Below are positions 26,193-50,046 of a DNA stretch of 64,000 nucleotides, in pieces. The notes beneath the pieces are model-generated. The model did no database searches. It saw only the letters and a program-made list of their open reading frames with translations, and was not told where the DNA came from. The first letter of the stretch is position 1. The number at the start of each line of letters is the position of its first letter. A program made the position numbers and the translations under genes. The stretch is from Mastigias papua (lineage: Eukaryota; Cnidaria; Scyphozoa; Rhizostomeae; Mastigiidae), in the NCBI GenBank assembly GCA_964019165.1, contig OZ025270.1:6348644-6412643 (forward strand). The letters are read 5' to 3'.

Positions 26193-27830
26193 CTTGATGG
26201 TACGAAACAACAACATATAATGTGCAGAGCCTTTTCGTGAATATGATTAATTCTGTTATTCCATTGTCTGCCAGAAAGTATCCAGATCAGAGGATAGTAA
26301 CTGAAATGAGAAAGTAGGAATGCCCTCACAATTTGTCTTAGCTTCCCATTGTCTATATAACGAGAGATCCGAGGTAAGGCATGCAGCTTCTGGTTAGCTT
26401 TTTCCATACGGTGCTTACTTGTGATTTAAATGAATGCTTTCTATCAATAATCACCCTAGAAGTCTTTTCTCCTTACTCTCAGTTATAATTTCATTTAATT
26501 ATTATTCAACCATATGGCACTGTTATAGCCGGCTTTTTCTAACTTTCCAATAACCAATATCTAATTCCAACAAGAGTGCTGCGAGCCTAACATGTGATAT
26601 CATCTACATAATTGCATATATCAGTTTCACTGCCCCTCTGCCTTCTTTTATTTAAATAGCTATGGAGCAGAGTCAACGCTTCTTTTTCAAACTCATAGCC
26701 TTCTAGTTTTACAAAGAGAAGGTCAAGACTTTAACTGTCAACTGCTTGCGAGAGATCCATTACTTAACACAGCACCAACAATTTCTCCACTACCTAGGGC
26801 TCTTTTTATACATTCAGCTTATCTAAGAGGAGCATGTTGAGTACTATAAATTCAAGAAAACCTCAGAGGAATCGGGAAAGAAGTCTCTTACGAAAGGCTT
26901 CATTTGATTCTTTAATGTTCTCTTAGATTTTTGACACGCTGCAGAGGCATGTTATTGGCCTGTAGTTCTTCTTTGAAGATGCATTATCTTTTGTTATGTA
27001 TGGGCGTGATGTTGCCTTCTTTCAGTTTCTTAGGAAACTTATGTTGTCGTACATTATCATTTAGAACTCTACGTAACATTGGTGCAAGGATGTTTAAATT
27101 ACTTTTAATGATCTTCACCGGAAAGGAGAGGAATGTAACTGTCGACTGTGTAGGCCTCTCTTGGCTCAGGTTGGGCTTTTGAAAGGGTAAATGCCATTGC
27201 AAATACTAGAAATACTATAAAAAACATTTTAACATTTTAACATTTTTAATTTGTATATATGTACTTATATTTAATTAGTTTTTATTTTAGATGCATTTGT
27301 ATTTCTCTTTTTTATTTTAAACAATTTTACTTTGTAGTAGGCTTTAATTAGCTTTATCATGTAGCTATTTTTAGGCGCCTACTGTGAATAAATAGATAAT
27401 AATAATAAAAAACTCACCAGTGTGCTAACAACGGACGATTCTTCTCTACTGTCGACCATTCCAAATTGATGAACTATTTCATCAATACTGACTTCCCTGA
27501 AGCAGAATTTTTCGGTTGTTATATGATTTTGCTTAATATGCTTAATGCTAGGATGGTTTTTATATTTCTCAATGGCTATATCAATAGGATCTTCTACTGT
27601 ATTTGCATCTGATAGTTAAATCCGATCTCCAATAACTGCAATTTCTTGTGCAATATTAATACAGCAACCACTTCATCATTTTCAGCAAGGGAAATTGCCA
27701 TAGATTGTTTGACTTTATCACTTAAGACAGGTTTGATAGTTTTCCAAAATTTGTTATAATCTGGAAAGATTTTAGAATATATTTGATTATAGCAGCTGAT
27801 CTTAGCTTCTTGTAGGAGCACAGCATTTTC
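26165..27830 (-). pseudogene. Degraded CR1/jockey-like LINE, minus orientation
   Basis: Read on the minus strand, the blocks appear in polyprotein order. They are KFWKTIKPVLSDK with SLAENDEVV (27821-27594), then a region with stops (KNHPSIKHIKQNHI), then PVKIIKSNLNILAPMLRRVL and FPKKLKEGNITPIHNKR (27139-26987, RT fingers), and finally a C-terminal stretch ending SHFSYYPLIWILSGRQWNNR (26407-26165). Several frameshifts and stops show that it is inactive. Confidence 0.75.
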
Positions 27831-27839
27831 AACACAACT

Positions 27840-28717
27840 TCCAAACTAGTTTATCAGGTGTATCTCAGGGTTCTGTTTAGGATCCCATTCTATCCAACTT
27901 CTACATTAAGGATCTATTTCTAGCCATCAAACAAGCAACTTTATACAACTATGCTGACGATAATACTCTGGTGTTTTTTCTAAGACTTTCAAATTTGATT
28001 GGGTACTGAAGAAAGAAGCTGGAGTAGCTTTGAATTGGCTTATGCAAAATCATATGATAGCTAACCCTGAAAAGTTTCACACAATCCTTGTTAGAAAGGA
28101 TCAAACTAATACAAGTAGATAAAACTTAAATACCAAAGATGAACTAATAAAATAAAATCGGAAGAAACGGAAAAGCTACTAGGAATCTACTTAGACTATA
28201 AACTAAATTTTGAAAAGCATATCTCTGTGAAATTTGTAGAAAAACTACATCACAACTCAATATTTTAAACAGACTTTAAAGATTTGTTGCTTTTGATGAA
28301 AGGAAGATTCTTGTCCAAATCATATGGCGATTTATTTATAAGTCAGGAAGGTGTACCATGCATGTTTCCAGACTAAAATTCCTCTGCATTGAAATTTTCA
28401 AAACTCTGAAGAAAGTAAATCCTTCCTTCATGCAAGACATTTTCAAAGTAAAATCGTCTAGTTACTTAATAGGAGAAACCAACAATTTACAACACTATAG
28501 ACCAAATCAACTCGCAACTGGCTCAAATAGCCTCCAATCTCTAGGACCTCAAGTATGGAATGGACTCCCAAATCATATGAAATCAGTAGAAAATCTAAAT
28601 ATCTTTTTAGATTCTTCAATTAAATGTTTATACTGTTGTAAGTATGTCAATATAAAAGTATTCATATGCGTAAGAAAAACCTCATCGAAATTGTCTTGTT
28701 ACCCTTTAGACTATTAG
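27840..28717 (+). pseudogene. Degraded CR1/jockey-like LINE, plus orientation
   Basis: The plus strand shows the RT motif B/C region (SGVSQGSV-type block, then NYADDNTLV with an intact YADD near 27950). After interrupted sequence comes an open C-terminal frame (28358-28717) with LCIEIFKTLKKVNPSFMQDI and SLGPQVWNGLPNHMKSVENL. It starts where the minus-strand element at 26165-27830 stops, giving a head-to-head pair. Confidence 0.8.
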
Positions 28718-29317
28718 TTATTCATTTCTTTATGCAGTCGATGGATAGAGAAATAGACAAATGGTTGTGCAATGTGTTATCTCCTTCTTGTCAGCAATCC
28801 TAATAAACACTAACTCTATACACTTAAACTACCAAACTTATCTGTATTTCATACCCGGGATGATGTAATGTCAACAAAACAAAAATGCAGACGTAAGGTT
28901 GAGTGAAGCAATTGAGGACAAGTATGAGAAGTGATGTTGAATGCTGAGTATCGAAAATAAAGGACTGATATTGTATGGTGTGGTGAACGAGGTAGTCATT
29001 CAGAGGAACGAAATTGAATGATGAAATAGTACGAGTTAACCAAACAAAATCAATAGATAAGCAAATGGAAAAATACTGTGGGCACTATATCTTCAAAACT
29101 ACCCCAAAAAAGTGGGAGGGCACTAGCTGTAAATGTAGTATATGTACATACGTATATAGATATTTTCTTTATTTTATGTCAGGTTGCTAAAAGACTTAAA
29201 ACTTATCAATTTTATTTACGTCCCTTTAATTACCGATTTAACCAAGTGTGCGTGTAAATATATCTATATTGCAAGGTAGAGGTTGGACTCAATATAACAT
29301 AAGTTCAGACAAACATG

Positions 29318-29396
29318 CACACACACACAAACACACACACACACACAAACACGCACGCACACACACACAAACACACACACACACACACAAACACAA

Positions 29397-29427
<31 letters not shown>

Positions 29428-29462
29428 TACACACAAAAAACACACAAACATAAACCACAAAC
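29318..29462. repeat. CA-rich microsatellite
   Basis: Alternating ACACAC and AAAC units, imperfect, about 145 bp, directly preceding the 107-bp satellite. Open frames in both strands (HTHTHK or VCVCVC) are translation artefacts. Confidence 0.95.
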
Positions 29463-29482
29463 ATACCAACCGTAAACGTCTA

Positions 29483-32400
29483 TATCCTTACTTTTTCGCT
29501 AAAATTGCCTCATTTTCATCACTTTTCGATCTGCACTCAAACTCAATCAATTTCAATTTTAGTCATATTTAGGCAAAATACCAAGGCTATAGCCTTACTT
29601 TTTCGCCAAAATTGCCTCATTTTCATCACTTTTCAATCTGCACTCAAATTCAACCAATTTCAATTTTAGTCATTTTTAGGCAAAATACCAAGGCTATAGC
29701 CTTACTTTTTCGCCAAAATTGCCTCATTTTCATCACTTTTCAATCTGCACTCAAACTCAACCAATATCAATTTTAGTCATTTTTAGGCAAAATACCAAGG
29801 CTATAGCCTTACTTTTTCGCCACAATTGCCTCATTTTCATCACTTTTCAATCTGCACTCAAAGTCAACCAATTTCAATTTTAGTCATTTTTAGGCAAAAT
29901 ACCAAGGCTATAGCCTTACTTTTTCGCCAAAATTGCCTCATTTTCATCACTTTTCAATCTGCACTCAAACTCAACCAATTTCAATTTTAGTCATATTTAG
30001 GCAAAATACCAAGGCTATAGCCTTACTTTTTCGCCAAAATACCCTCATTTTCATCACTTTTCAATCTGCACTCAAACTCAACCAATTTCAATTTTAGTCA
30101 TTTTTAGGCAAAATACCAAGGCTATAGCCTTACTTTTCGCCAAAATTGCCTCATTTTCATCACTTTTCAATCTGCACTCAAAGTCAACCAATTTCAATTT
30201 TAGTCATTTGTAGGCAAAATACCAAGGCTATAGCCTTACTTTTTCGCCAAAATTGCCTCATTTTCATCACTTTTCAATCTGCACTCAAACTCAACCAATG
30301 TCAATTTTAGTCATTTTTAGGCAAAATACCAAGGCTATAGCCTTACTTTTTCGCCAAAATTGCCTCATTGTCATCACTTTTCAATCTGCACTCAAACTCA
30401 ACCAATATCAATTTTAGTCATTTTTAGGCAAAATACCAAGGCTATAGCCTTACTTTTTCGCCACAATTGCCTCATTTTCATCACTTTTCAATCTGCACTC
30501 AAAGTCAACCAATTTCAATTTTAGTCATTTTTAGGCAAAATACCAAGGCTATAGCCTTACTTTTTCGCCAAAATTGCCTCATTTTCATCACTTTTCAATC
30601 TGCACTCAAACTCAACCAATTTCAATTTTAGTCATATTTAGGCAAAATACCAAGGCTATAGCCTTACTTTTTCGCCAAAATACCCTCATTTTCATCACTT
30701 TTCAATCTGCACTCAAACTCAACCAATTTCAATTTTAGTCATTTTTAGGCAAAATACCAAGGCTATAGCCTTACTTTTCGCCAAAATTGCCTCATTTTCA
30801 TCACTTTTCAATCTGCACTCAAAGTCAACCAATTTCAATTTTAGTCATTTGTAGGCAAAATACCAAGGCTATAGCCTTACTTTTTCGCCAAAATTGCCTC
30901 ATTTTCATCACTTTTCAATCTGCACTCAAACTCAACCAATGTCAATTTTAGTCATTTTTAGGCAAAATACCAAGGCTATAGCCTTACTTTTTCGCCAAAA
31001 TTGCCTCATTTTCATCACTTTTCAATCTGCACTCAAAGTCAACCAATGTCAATTTTAGTCATTTTTAGGCAAAATACCAAGGCTATAGCCTTACTTTTTC
31101 GCCAAAATTGCCTCATTTTCATCACTTTTCAATCTGCACTCAAACTCAACCAATTTCAATTTTAGTCATTTTTAGGCAAAATACCAAGGCTATAGCCTTA
31201 CTTTTTCGCCAAAATTGCCTCATTGTCATCACTTTTCAATCTGCACTCAAACTCAACCAATTTCAATTTTAGTCATTTCTAGGCAAAATACCAAGGCTAT
31301 AGCCTTACTTTTTCGCCAAAATTGCCTCATTTTCATCACTTTTCAATCTGCACTCAAAGTCAACCAATTTCAATTTTAGTCATTTGTAGGCAAAATACCA
31401 AGGCTATAGCCTTACTTTTTCGCCAAAATTGCCTCATTTTCATCACTTTTCAATCTGCACTCAAACTCAACCAATGTCAATTTTAGTCATTTTTAGGCAA
31501 AATACCAAGGCTATAGCCTTACTTTTTCGCCAAAATTGCCTCATTTTCATCACTTTTCAATCTGCACGTAAACTCAACCAATTTCAATTTTAGTCATTTT
31601 TAGGCAAAATACCAAGGCTATAGCCTTACTTTTTCGCCATAATTGCCTCATTTTCATCACTTTTCAATCTGCACTCAAACTCAACCAATTTCAATTTTAG
31701 TCATTTTTAGGCAAAATACCAAGGCTATAGCCTTACTTTTTCGCCAAAATTGCCTCATTTTCATCACTTTTCAATCTGCACTCAAACTCAACCGATTTCA
31801 ATTTTAGTCATTTTTAGGCAAAATACCAAGGCTATAGCCTTACTTTTCGCCAAAATTGCCTCATTTTCATCACTTTTCAATCTGCACTCAAACTCAACCA
31901 ATTTCAATTTTAGTCATTTATAGGTAAAATACCAAGGCTATAGCCTTACTTTTTCGTCAAAATTGCCTCATTTTCATCACTTTTCAATCTGCACTCAAAC
32001 TCAACCAATTTCAATTTTAGTCATTTGTAGGCAAAATACCAAGGCTATAGCCTTACTTTTTCGCCAAAATTGCCTCATTGTCATCACTTTTCAATCTGCA
32101 CTCAAACTCAACCAATTTCAATTTTAGTCATTTTTAGGCAAAATACCAAGGCTATAGCCTTAATTTTTCGCCAAAATTGCCTCATTTTCATCACTTTTCA
32201 ATCTGCACTCAAACTCAACCAATTTCAATTTTAGTGAGGTTTAGGCAAAATACCAAGGCTATAGCCTTACTTTTTCGCCACAATTGCCTCATTTTCATCA
32301 CTTTTCAATCTGCACTCAAACTCAACCAATTTCAATTTTAGTCATTTTTAGGCAAAATACCAAGGCTATAGCCTTACTTTTTCGCCAAAATTGCCTCATT

Positions 32401-32558
32401 TTCATCACTTTTCAATCTGCACTCAAACTCAACCAATTTCAATTTTAGTCATTTTTAGGCAAAATACCAAGGCTATAGCCTTACTTTTTCGCCAACATTG
32501 CCTCAATTTGATCACTTTTCAATCTGTACTCAAACTCAACCAACTTTAATTTTAGTCT
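29483..32558. repeat. Satellite array, 107-bp monomer, ~29 copies
   Basis: Head-to-tail array with a 107-bp period (for example 29597 to 29704). The monomer begins ACTTTTTCGCCAAAATTGCC and ends in CAAGGCTATAGCCTT, which contains the perfect 14-bp palindrome AAGGCTATAGCCTT. Monomers differ by a few substitutions only. Six consecutive monomers (from 29704) recur from 30345 with the same private variants, defining a 641-bp higher-order repeat. No coding potential. Confidence 0.97.
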
Positions 32559-32935
32559 TAATCAATCTGATTGAATGTGAATATATGTCACTTTGTGAGA
32601 AGGTAGCAAGGTTAATGTCATACTCTCTTTGACGAACTGTCGCATTGTATTTACTTTTGAATGTGAAATCGGCATCAATGAAGTTGAATGTGGTTGTGGT
32701 TGGGAATATAGCAAGGGCTACCCCTACCGTCTGTCAAAAATTTGCTCATTATCACCAGATGTCGTTGTGGAATCAAACTCAAAAAGGTCAATATTCGTTA
32801 GTAGTTGGCAAAATACCTAAGCTATTTTCTTGAGTTTTGCTGGAAATGATTCATTTCCAGTACCATGTAATCTGCTACCAATGCCAATGAAATTCAATTA
32901 TTGTCCATTTTAGGAAACTTTGCAAAAGACTTGGA
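32559..32935. repeat. Degenerate satellite monomers at array edge
   Basis: Beyond the clean array, recognisable but strongly diverged monomer pieces continue. AGTTGGCAAAATACCTAAGC (about 32803-32822) corresponds to AGGCAAAATACCAAGGCT of the monomer, and AATTATTGTCCATTTTAGG (about 32897-32915) to AATTTTAGTCATTTTTAGG. The short open frames here are not genes. Confidence 0.6.
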
Positions 32936-34507
32936 AGTATGGTTCTTCATGTCAGCCTCAGTGTACACGGAACTTGCATCACCTACTTATCACTTAGGTT
33001 AATGGACTGTCCTGTAATTTCACATATGTTCTAATCCAGGGTAGTGTCCAAGCAAGCATTAACTTTTCTTTACACAGACAGCATATCTGTCTTAAGGGTT
33101 ACCGGGTCGTTAACAATGTCTCACCAAAAGTGGCAGAGATGGAGAAAAGTATGGTGTTGGTGGGAGAGTATGTACTTGAGGGCTGCAGCCTTGCAGTTAT
33201 CAGCCAGGGATGTTTCTATTCATTATCAAACAAGTCTATTGTTTGTAGCCCCCATTTTCTATATGTTGTCTTCCACTTTTAAATCGGCAGCGCTGCACCT
33301 GAAACTGAAGTAGCAATATCTTTAAATTTGGCTGATTTAAACACGCCTTAAAAAGACTAAACTAAACGTAAAATGCTATCTTCTTAGTTCTCTGAAACGT
33401 CACAATTTCCAAAATTTGATAGTTGAGATCAAATTAACAGGTCCCATTTTAGCTAGAACATGAAATAATATTTGCATCCTTTTTTGAATACATTAAAGTA
33501 CAAAAATTTTCAGCGCTACAAACATCCGGAGAACGATTTGTCTGAACATTTATTTGTACGAAATTTAGAGTTGTCCGGAAATTTGTCACACCAAAATATT
33601 TTGCATATACAGCGCACGCGCAGTGTTTGCTAACTAGAATAATGTATATTGAATGACCACGAAACAAACAGAAAATAATGGATGTGTTTAGATTTACGTT
33701 CCCGTAAATCTAACAGGTCATTTCCAGCTCATAGAATTAAAGCGAATGGCTGCAGAAGAGTTTTGAAGAAAATTACAAGAGGGAGCAGGTAATTATGAGG
33801 TGCCATTGAAGAGACGTCTGTGACGAAGCCAGTATATGACATTTATCTCCTTTGCTTTCTTCGATTACAAGGTCAATTTCATTGATATGATACGAATTGA
33901 TTAAGACACAAAAATTGAACTTCAGCCAGAAGACGCTTTTATATCTATATGCAAGTAAGGAAAAAATGTGAAGTGAACCTGAAAATCACCATCGCTTTCA
34001 CCTCATATTGTTTATTAAAACCTTACTCGGAGTCGTCAGGTTTTCCTTTTAGCTGTATTTTGAAAATTTTGATCTCGAAAAAGGGATTTCGCTCCAGAAA
34101 CTGGGTAGTGTAAATATGTATTTATTTATAACCAACTTGTATTTTTGTATTGTATTTTTGTATTTTTGTTCAGTTCAATACTGACCGCTTTTTAGGCTTA
34201 GGGAGTGGTCATTATTTATGGTTGGGGTGGGGACTGAAGAGAAAGTATTATATATGCCCTCAAAAAATTTGGCCCCACCATTTGCATAAGTCAAATTTTC
34301 TTTACCCCACCGAAGGAAAACAGAAAAACAAGACTACATTTATGCATAAACATGATATAAAAATTTATAAACCACGTCCTTATAAAAACATGTCAAATGT
34401 CAATGCAAAGTGGTGTACAGTAAATGTTCCTGAAGCGACGAGATAGAATCATTATCTTCCGGTTGCTTCATTTTCTTCCGAATAGCGCTGCTATCAGTCG
34501 GTTTAAA
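32936..34507. other. Upstream flank of the collagen/Ig gene
   Basis: No gene recognised. This 1.6-kb stretch should contain the promoter and 5' UTR of the plus-strand gene starting at 34508, but I could not pick out a TATA box or initiator with confidence. A T-rich stretch with repeated TATTTTTGT lies at about 34135-34170. Confidence 0.4.
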
Positions 34508-44710
<10,203 letters not shown>

Positions 44711-46866
44711 TGACAGCAGATAAGGAATTTAAGATTTTAGGCTTTTTAGGAATTTAATTTTTTAGATTTAAGATTGTAAGTTTTGTATATTAATTGCTGA
44801 AGGGTTTTGTTTCGTGTGTAAATAATGTTAAATGATAATGAAATGAGTACGGGAAAAGTCGGAGGCAGCCTCTGGAAGGCCATGACCATCGCAACTGGTC
44901 GGTGTTAGATCATAGCACTGGATCATGGTCATAGTGGAATGATGTATGTGGCGTAGCCAATGATACTATGATTCAGATCAAGGCTATTGTGTATTAGCTG
45001 CCAATACGGTGATAGTTGAGCTTCAGTGGCCGAAAATCATAAACTAAATCATTGTGCCAAATCTTGTCATGTCGGAAGGAAAATGCAAGGCATGTAACAT
45101 GAAACAGGTTTCAAGCTAATCTTCTGTCAAAAGATCTCAAAATTCAAAAATAGGAAATTCATTACTTAGACTTTTAGTCTGTCTGTACATTCGCTAGAAT
45201 AGGTTATTAATATTATTTCAACAATAATTAATTTAATTTAATGCCGCGACTGCTATTTCTAAATGTAGGAGGTGTATATATACGTTATATGTTCCGTCAT
45301 GCGCGCAACTCGACTATGATCTAACACTGGCCATGACAGCTTCCGTCCCATTATTTGTCGTATGCCACATCGAGTCTATCCTGCACGTCTGTTGCAGAGT
45401 TCTACCTCCGCTTTGTGCTGCATTAGTGAAAATACGAGCGAAATTAAAGCCAAATCCTTAAATTTTTTGTGTTGAAGATAAGAGCTTGCTAACAGGGTGT
45501 TGTCATATTTCTTTATCTTTACATTTTGGTTTTGGTAATAAGAAGGATGGCCAATTCTTTTGCTATTAGCTTTGTTATTTAATTTGATCGCAAGTCCTGC
45601 AGTACGTCATTCTCTGATGGGAACAAAAGAGGTCGATTCTTCTTGATTCTTCTTACTGATCCCTAAGATGAAACAGCTGCCCTAGCACTGCTTCAGTGAG
45701 TTAATGGACCACTAGCTTGACGGGGAGGACGAGTCTATAAGAAAGCATCTAGCTGCTACGTGAACGTCATTGATATACTCAACTGGTGTCAATTCCCCGT
45801 TTGCAAGAGGAGCACTAATACCATCTAATTCGTAGGTGCAAAGCAAGTTATGGCGGATAACAAATATATACAGAGAGCTAGGACTAAAGCTACTAAAGCG
45901 CTTTCTAAAGCCTCAAATAGATCGTTCTCCGACTTGGACCACACTGCATTGCATTGCAAACGCATTGATAGTCATTGTGATAGACCGTTGGTACTGTCAA
46001 CAAGCACGCACAGCTCCTAAGTAAACGGGCGTAGCTCTTTCACCTATCAGGAACCTTTGAGTATATCATTATCGTCAGTTCTCGCATGAATCAATTTCAT
46101 ATTTATGTTCCGTTTCCAACCTCTTCTTTCGAACCCAAGACCACTAGATGATTACAAAGAATCCCTAATGTAACAATGCTTGGTAACTTTACAGGTCCTT
46201 TCAGTTAGTTTAATCCCCAGATTATTAAGTAAGAAAGAGTGACTACGCGGACGTATGTTTACGGACATTTGTTAAGTATAAAAAGCTGAGAAGTGGCCAG
46301 AATGGCCGAACGCAAAAGTTAGCTCAAAACCTTAAGATCTCAAAAATTAACTCGAAGAAACTTTCAGATCTAGGTCTAACTCATAGGGCTTATAAAGGAC
46401 TTTGAAAAACTACAAGATATTGAACGGCAGCCGGTCGGCACTTAGACAACCGGTTACCGATAGTATCAATTCCCTATCCTACCAACCTAACTACGTCAGG
46501 GGAGCTACATGATTATCTACATTTATATAGCAAGCTACATCGTGGTAAAGATAAGTGGTTCCATTCATGCTTGGTTATCAAATATCTTTTGATATAATTG
46601 ATGCGATGCTCCTGCAAATAGACAGTTTACTCAAATGGCAAACCTGGACAAACCTATCCCATGTGAGTAAATATAACCTGTTTGAATTCAAATTCTCTGG
46701 GCTGTGATAACATGGTACTATCCGATCAGAAATTAGCCTACATAGTAGCATTACATGTCTGCCTTCACTTGTCAAGTGGTACTCTCTGCCTTATATGAAA
46801 CGATAGAATCATCAACTGGGTAATTCTCGTTGTCTTTTGATATTGGACTCAAATCAGCACTGGAAC
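44711..46866. other. Intergenic, between two plus-strand genes
   Basis: This holds the 3' UTR of the collagen/Ig gene and the promoter side of the EF-hand gene. An ATTAAA near 45437 is a possible, distant polyadenylation signal. The open frames are short and unrecognised. No repeats with clear ends were seen. Confidence 0.45.
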
Positions 46867-48695
<1,829 letters not shown>

Positions 48696-48775
48696 CTAGC
48701 TACTGTCTTAGTATTTATCCATAGCAAATATACTAATTTGTTTACTGTACAACCGGATGTTTATTGTGATTTAAA

Positions 48776-48950
48776 GCGTATGTTTCAAGCTCAAGGACCG
48801 GCCATATGTGGCCCGACACGTCATTCTGTGTGGCCCGCGGTAGCTTGCGTGTGATCCTGATTGTGTCATTGACTTGAATACTCAATAAATACAGGAGGAG
48901 TTATCTAACACAATAATAAGGTGCAGTTTCTATTCACCTGGCCACACCTG
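48776..48950. mobile_element. hAT-type MITE, degraded inverted copy
   Basis: The sequence matches the reverse complement of 24791-25020 over most of its length. Shared blocks include GTTTCAAGCTCAAGGACC (end), TATGTGGCCCG, GTGTGATCCTGATTGT and TTGAATACTCAATAAATA. It is truncated at the right after CTGGCCAC. It overlaps the presumed 3' UTR of the EF-hand gene and contributes an AATAAA. Confidence 0.7.
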
Positions 48951-49067
48951 ACTCGGATAAAATAACTCTCTTCTGAACATCAAATTGAAACATTGATAAG
49001 TAAGTATGATTTTGAGCATCCACAACATTGAACATTTACACAACGCTTTCCATTCCATGCATCAACA

Positions 49068-49250
49068 AGTATAGCTGTCAAATGTTTGAGAGTTCTGTCA
49101 GGTCTAATTTTTGCCAAATTACTTGACCAATCATCATGAAGGATTCTGACTACACATGCCAAGAATAGGCCCATTTCGCATAATGATTGGTCAATTACGT
49201 CGGGAGAAAATAGACCTTGTCATAGTTCTCTAACATTTGGCGGCTATGCT
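49068..49250. mobile_element. Palindromic MITE, family A copy 3
   Basis: Starts AGTATAGCTGTCAAATGTTT and ends with ACATTTGGCGGCTATGCT, with GACCAATCATCAT and ATGATTGGTCAATTACGT near the centre. It is located between the EF-hand gene and the D-cysteine desulfhydrase gene, whose 3' ends face each other. Confidence 0.85.
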
Positions 49251-49704
49251 GCATTAACACTGGTAAGTAAAACTAGTATCAGGTCTAATGTTCTCGACAG
49301 CATAAATCTTATACACTTAGGAAGCAGTCATAAAGTATCAGAGGAGGGGGAGAAAACAAACAAAAAACTGGTGCCAAAAATTTTGCCCCCAGAGACTATT
49401 AGGAGATGCCAGTCTGCGGATTAAAGAATTTTGTTACCCTAGCTATGCAAATAGAACTGAATGGCAATGCTAAAATTACTACACTTTTCAATGACAGCTA
49501 GGTATTCTCCGGGTACCTACTACCCTACTATTTCTAATTTTAACTGAAACTTTGCTTTAAATTCCAGTTTGAAAGTCGGTATAATTTCATACCCCCAAAA
49601 CTGACATGTATAAAAAATTCAGACCCCAGCTCACTTCTCTCCAACAACGTCTAGTGGATGCTAAATGACTCTTCCCTTAAGCTACAAAATTATGCATCAA
49701 TTCC

Positions 49705-49887
49705 AGCAGAGCCACCAAATGTTTGACAACTCTGATAACGTCTATTTTCTCCCAACTTAATTGACCAATCATCATACAAAACTGGCCAAGTCTTAGCACA
49801 TGTGGTCAGAACCCTGCACGATGATTGGTCAATTAGGTTGGGAGAAAACAGAACTGACATAGCTCTCAAACATTTGGCGGCTATGTT
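49705..49887. mobile_element. Palindromic MITE, family A copy 4
   Basis: Starts AGCAGAGCCACCAAATGTTT and ends AACATTTGGCGGCTATGTT, with TCTATTTTCTCCCAACTTAA and GGTTGGGAGAAAACAGA in the arms. It is the second copy within 700 bases. Confidence 0.85.
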
Positions 49888-50046
49888 ATCAATTCTTAAT
49901 AATACAAACTATAAGGAATCACGTGCAGAGAATGACGAATCTGGAGCGTTCATATTTCCATTCATAATGTTGAACATTGTTTAAGACCTAGGATCGCAGT
50001 TGCGAGTTCCCCAATAAAAACCGTACGTCAAATCCAACACCTATTT

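Noticed and set aside
29248..29572. Open frames of repeated HT or CV across the CA microsatellite
   Set aside because: Translation artefacts of a dinucleotide repeat.
29483..32558. CRISPR-like array
   Set aside because: The period is 107 bp with no unique spacers; it is a eukaryotic satellite of head-to-tail monomers.
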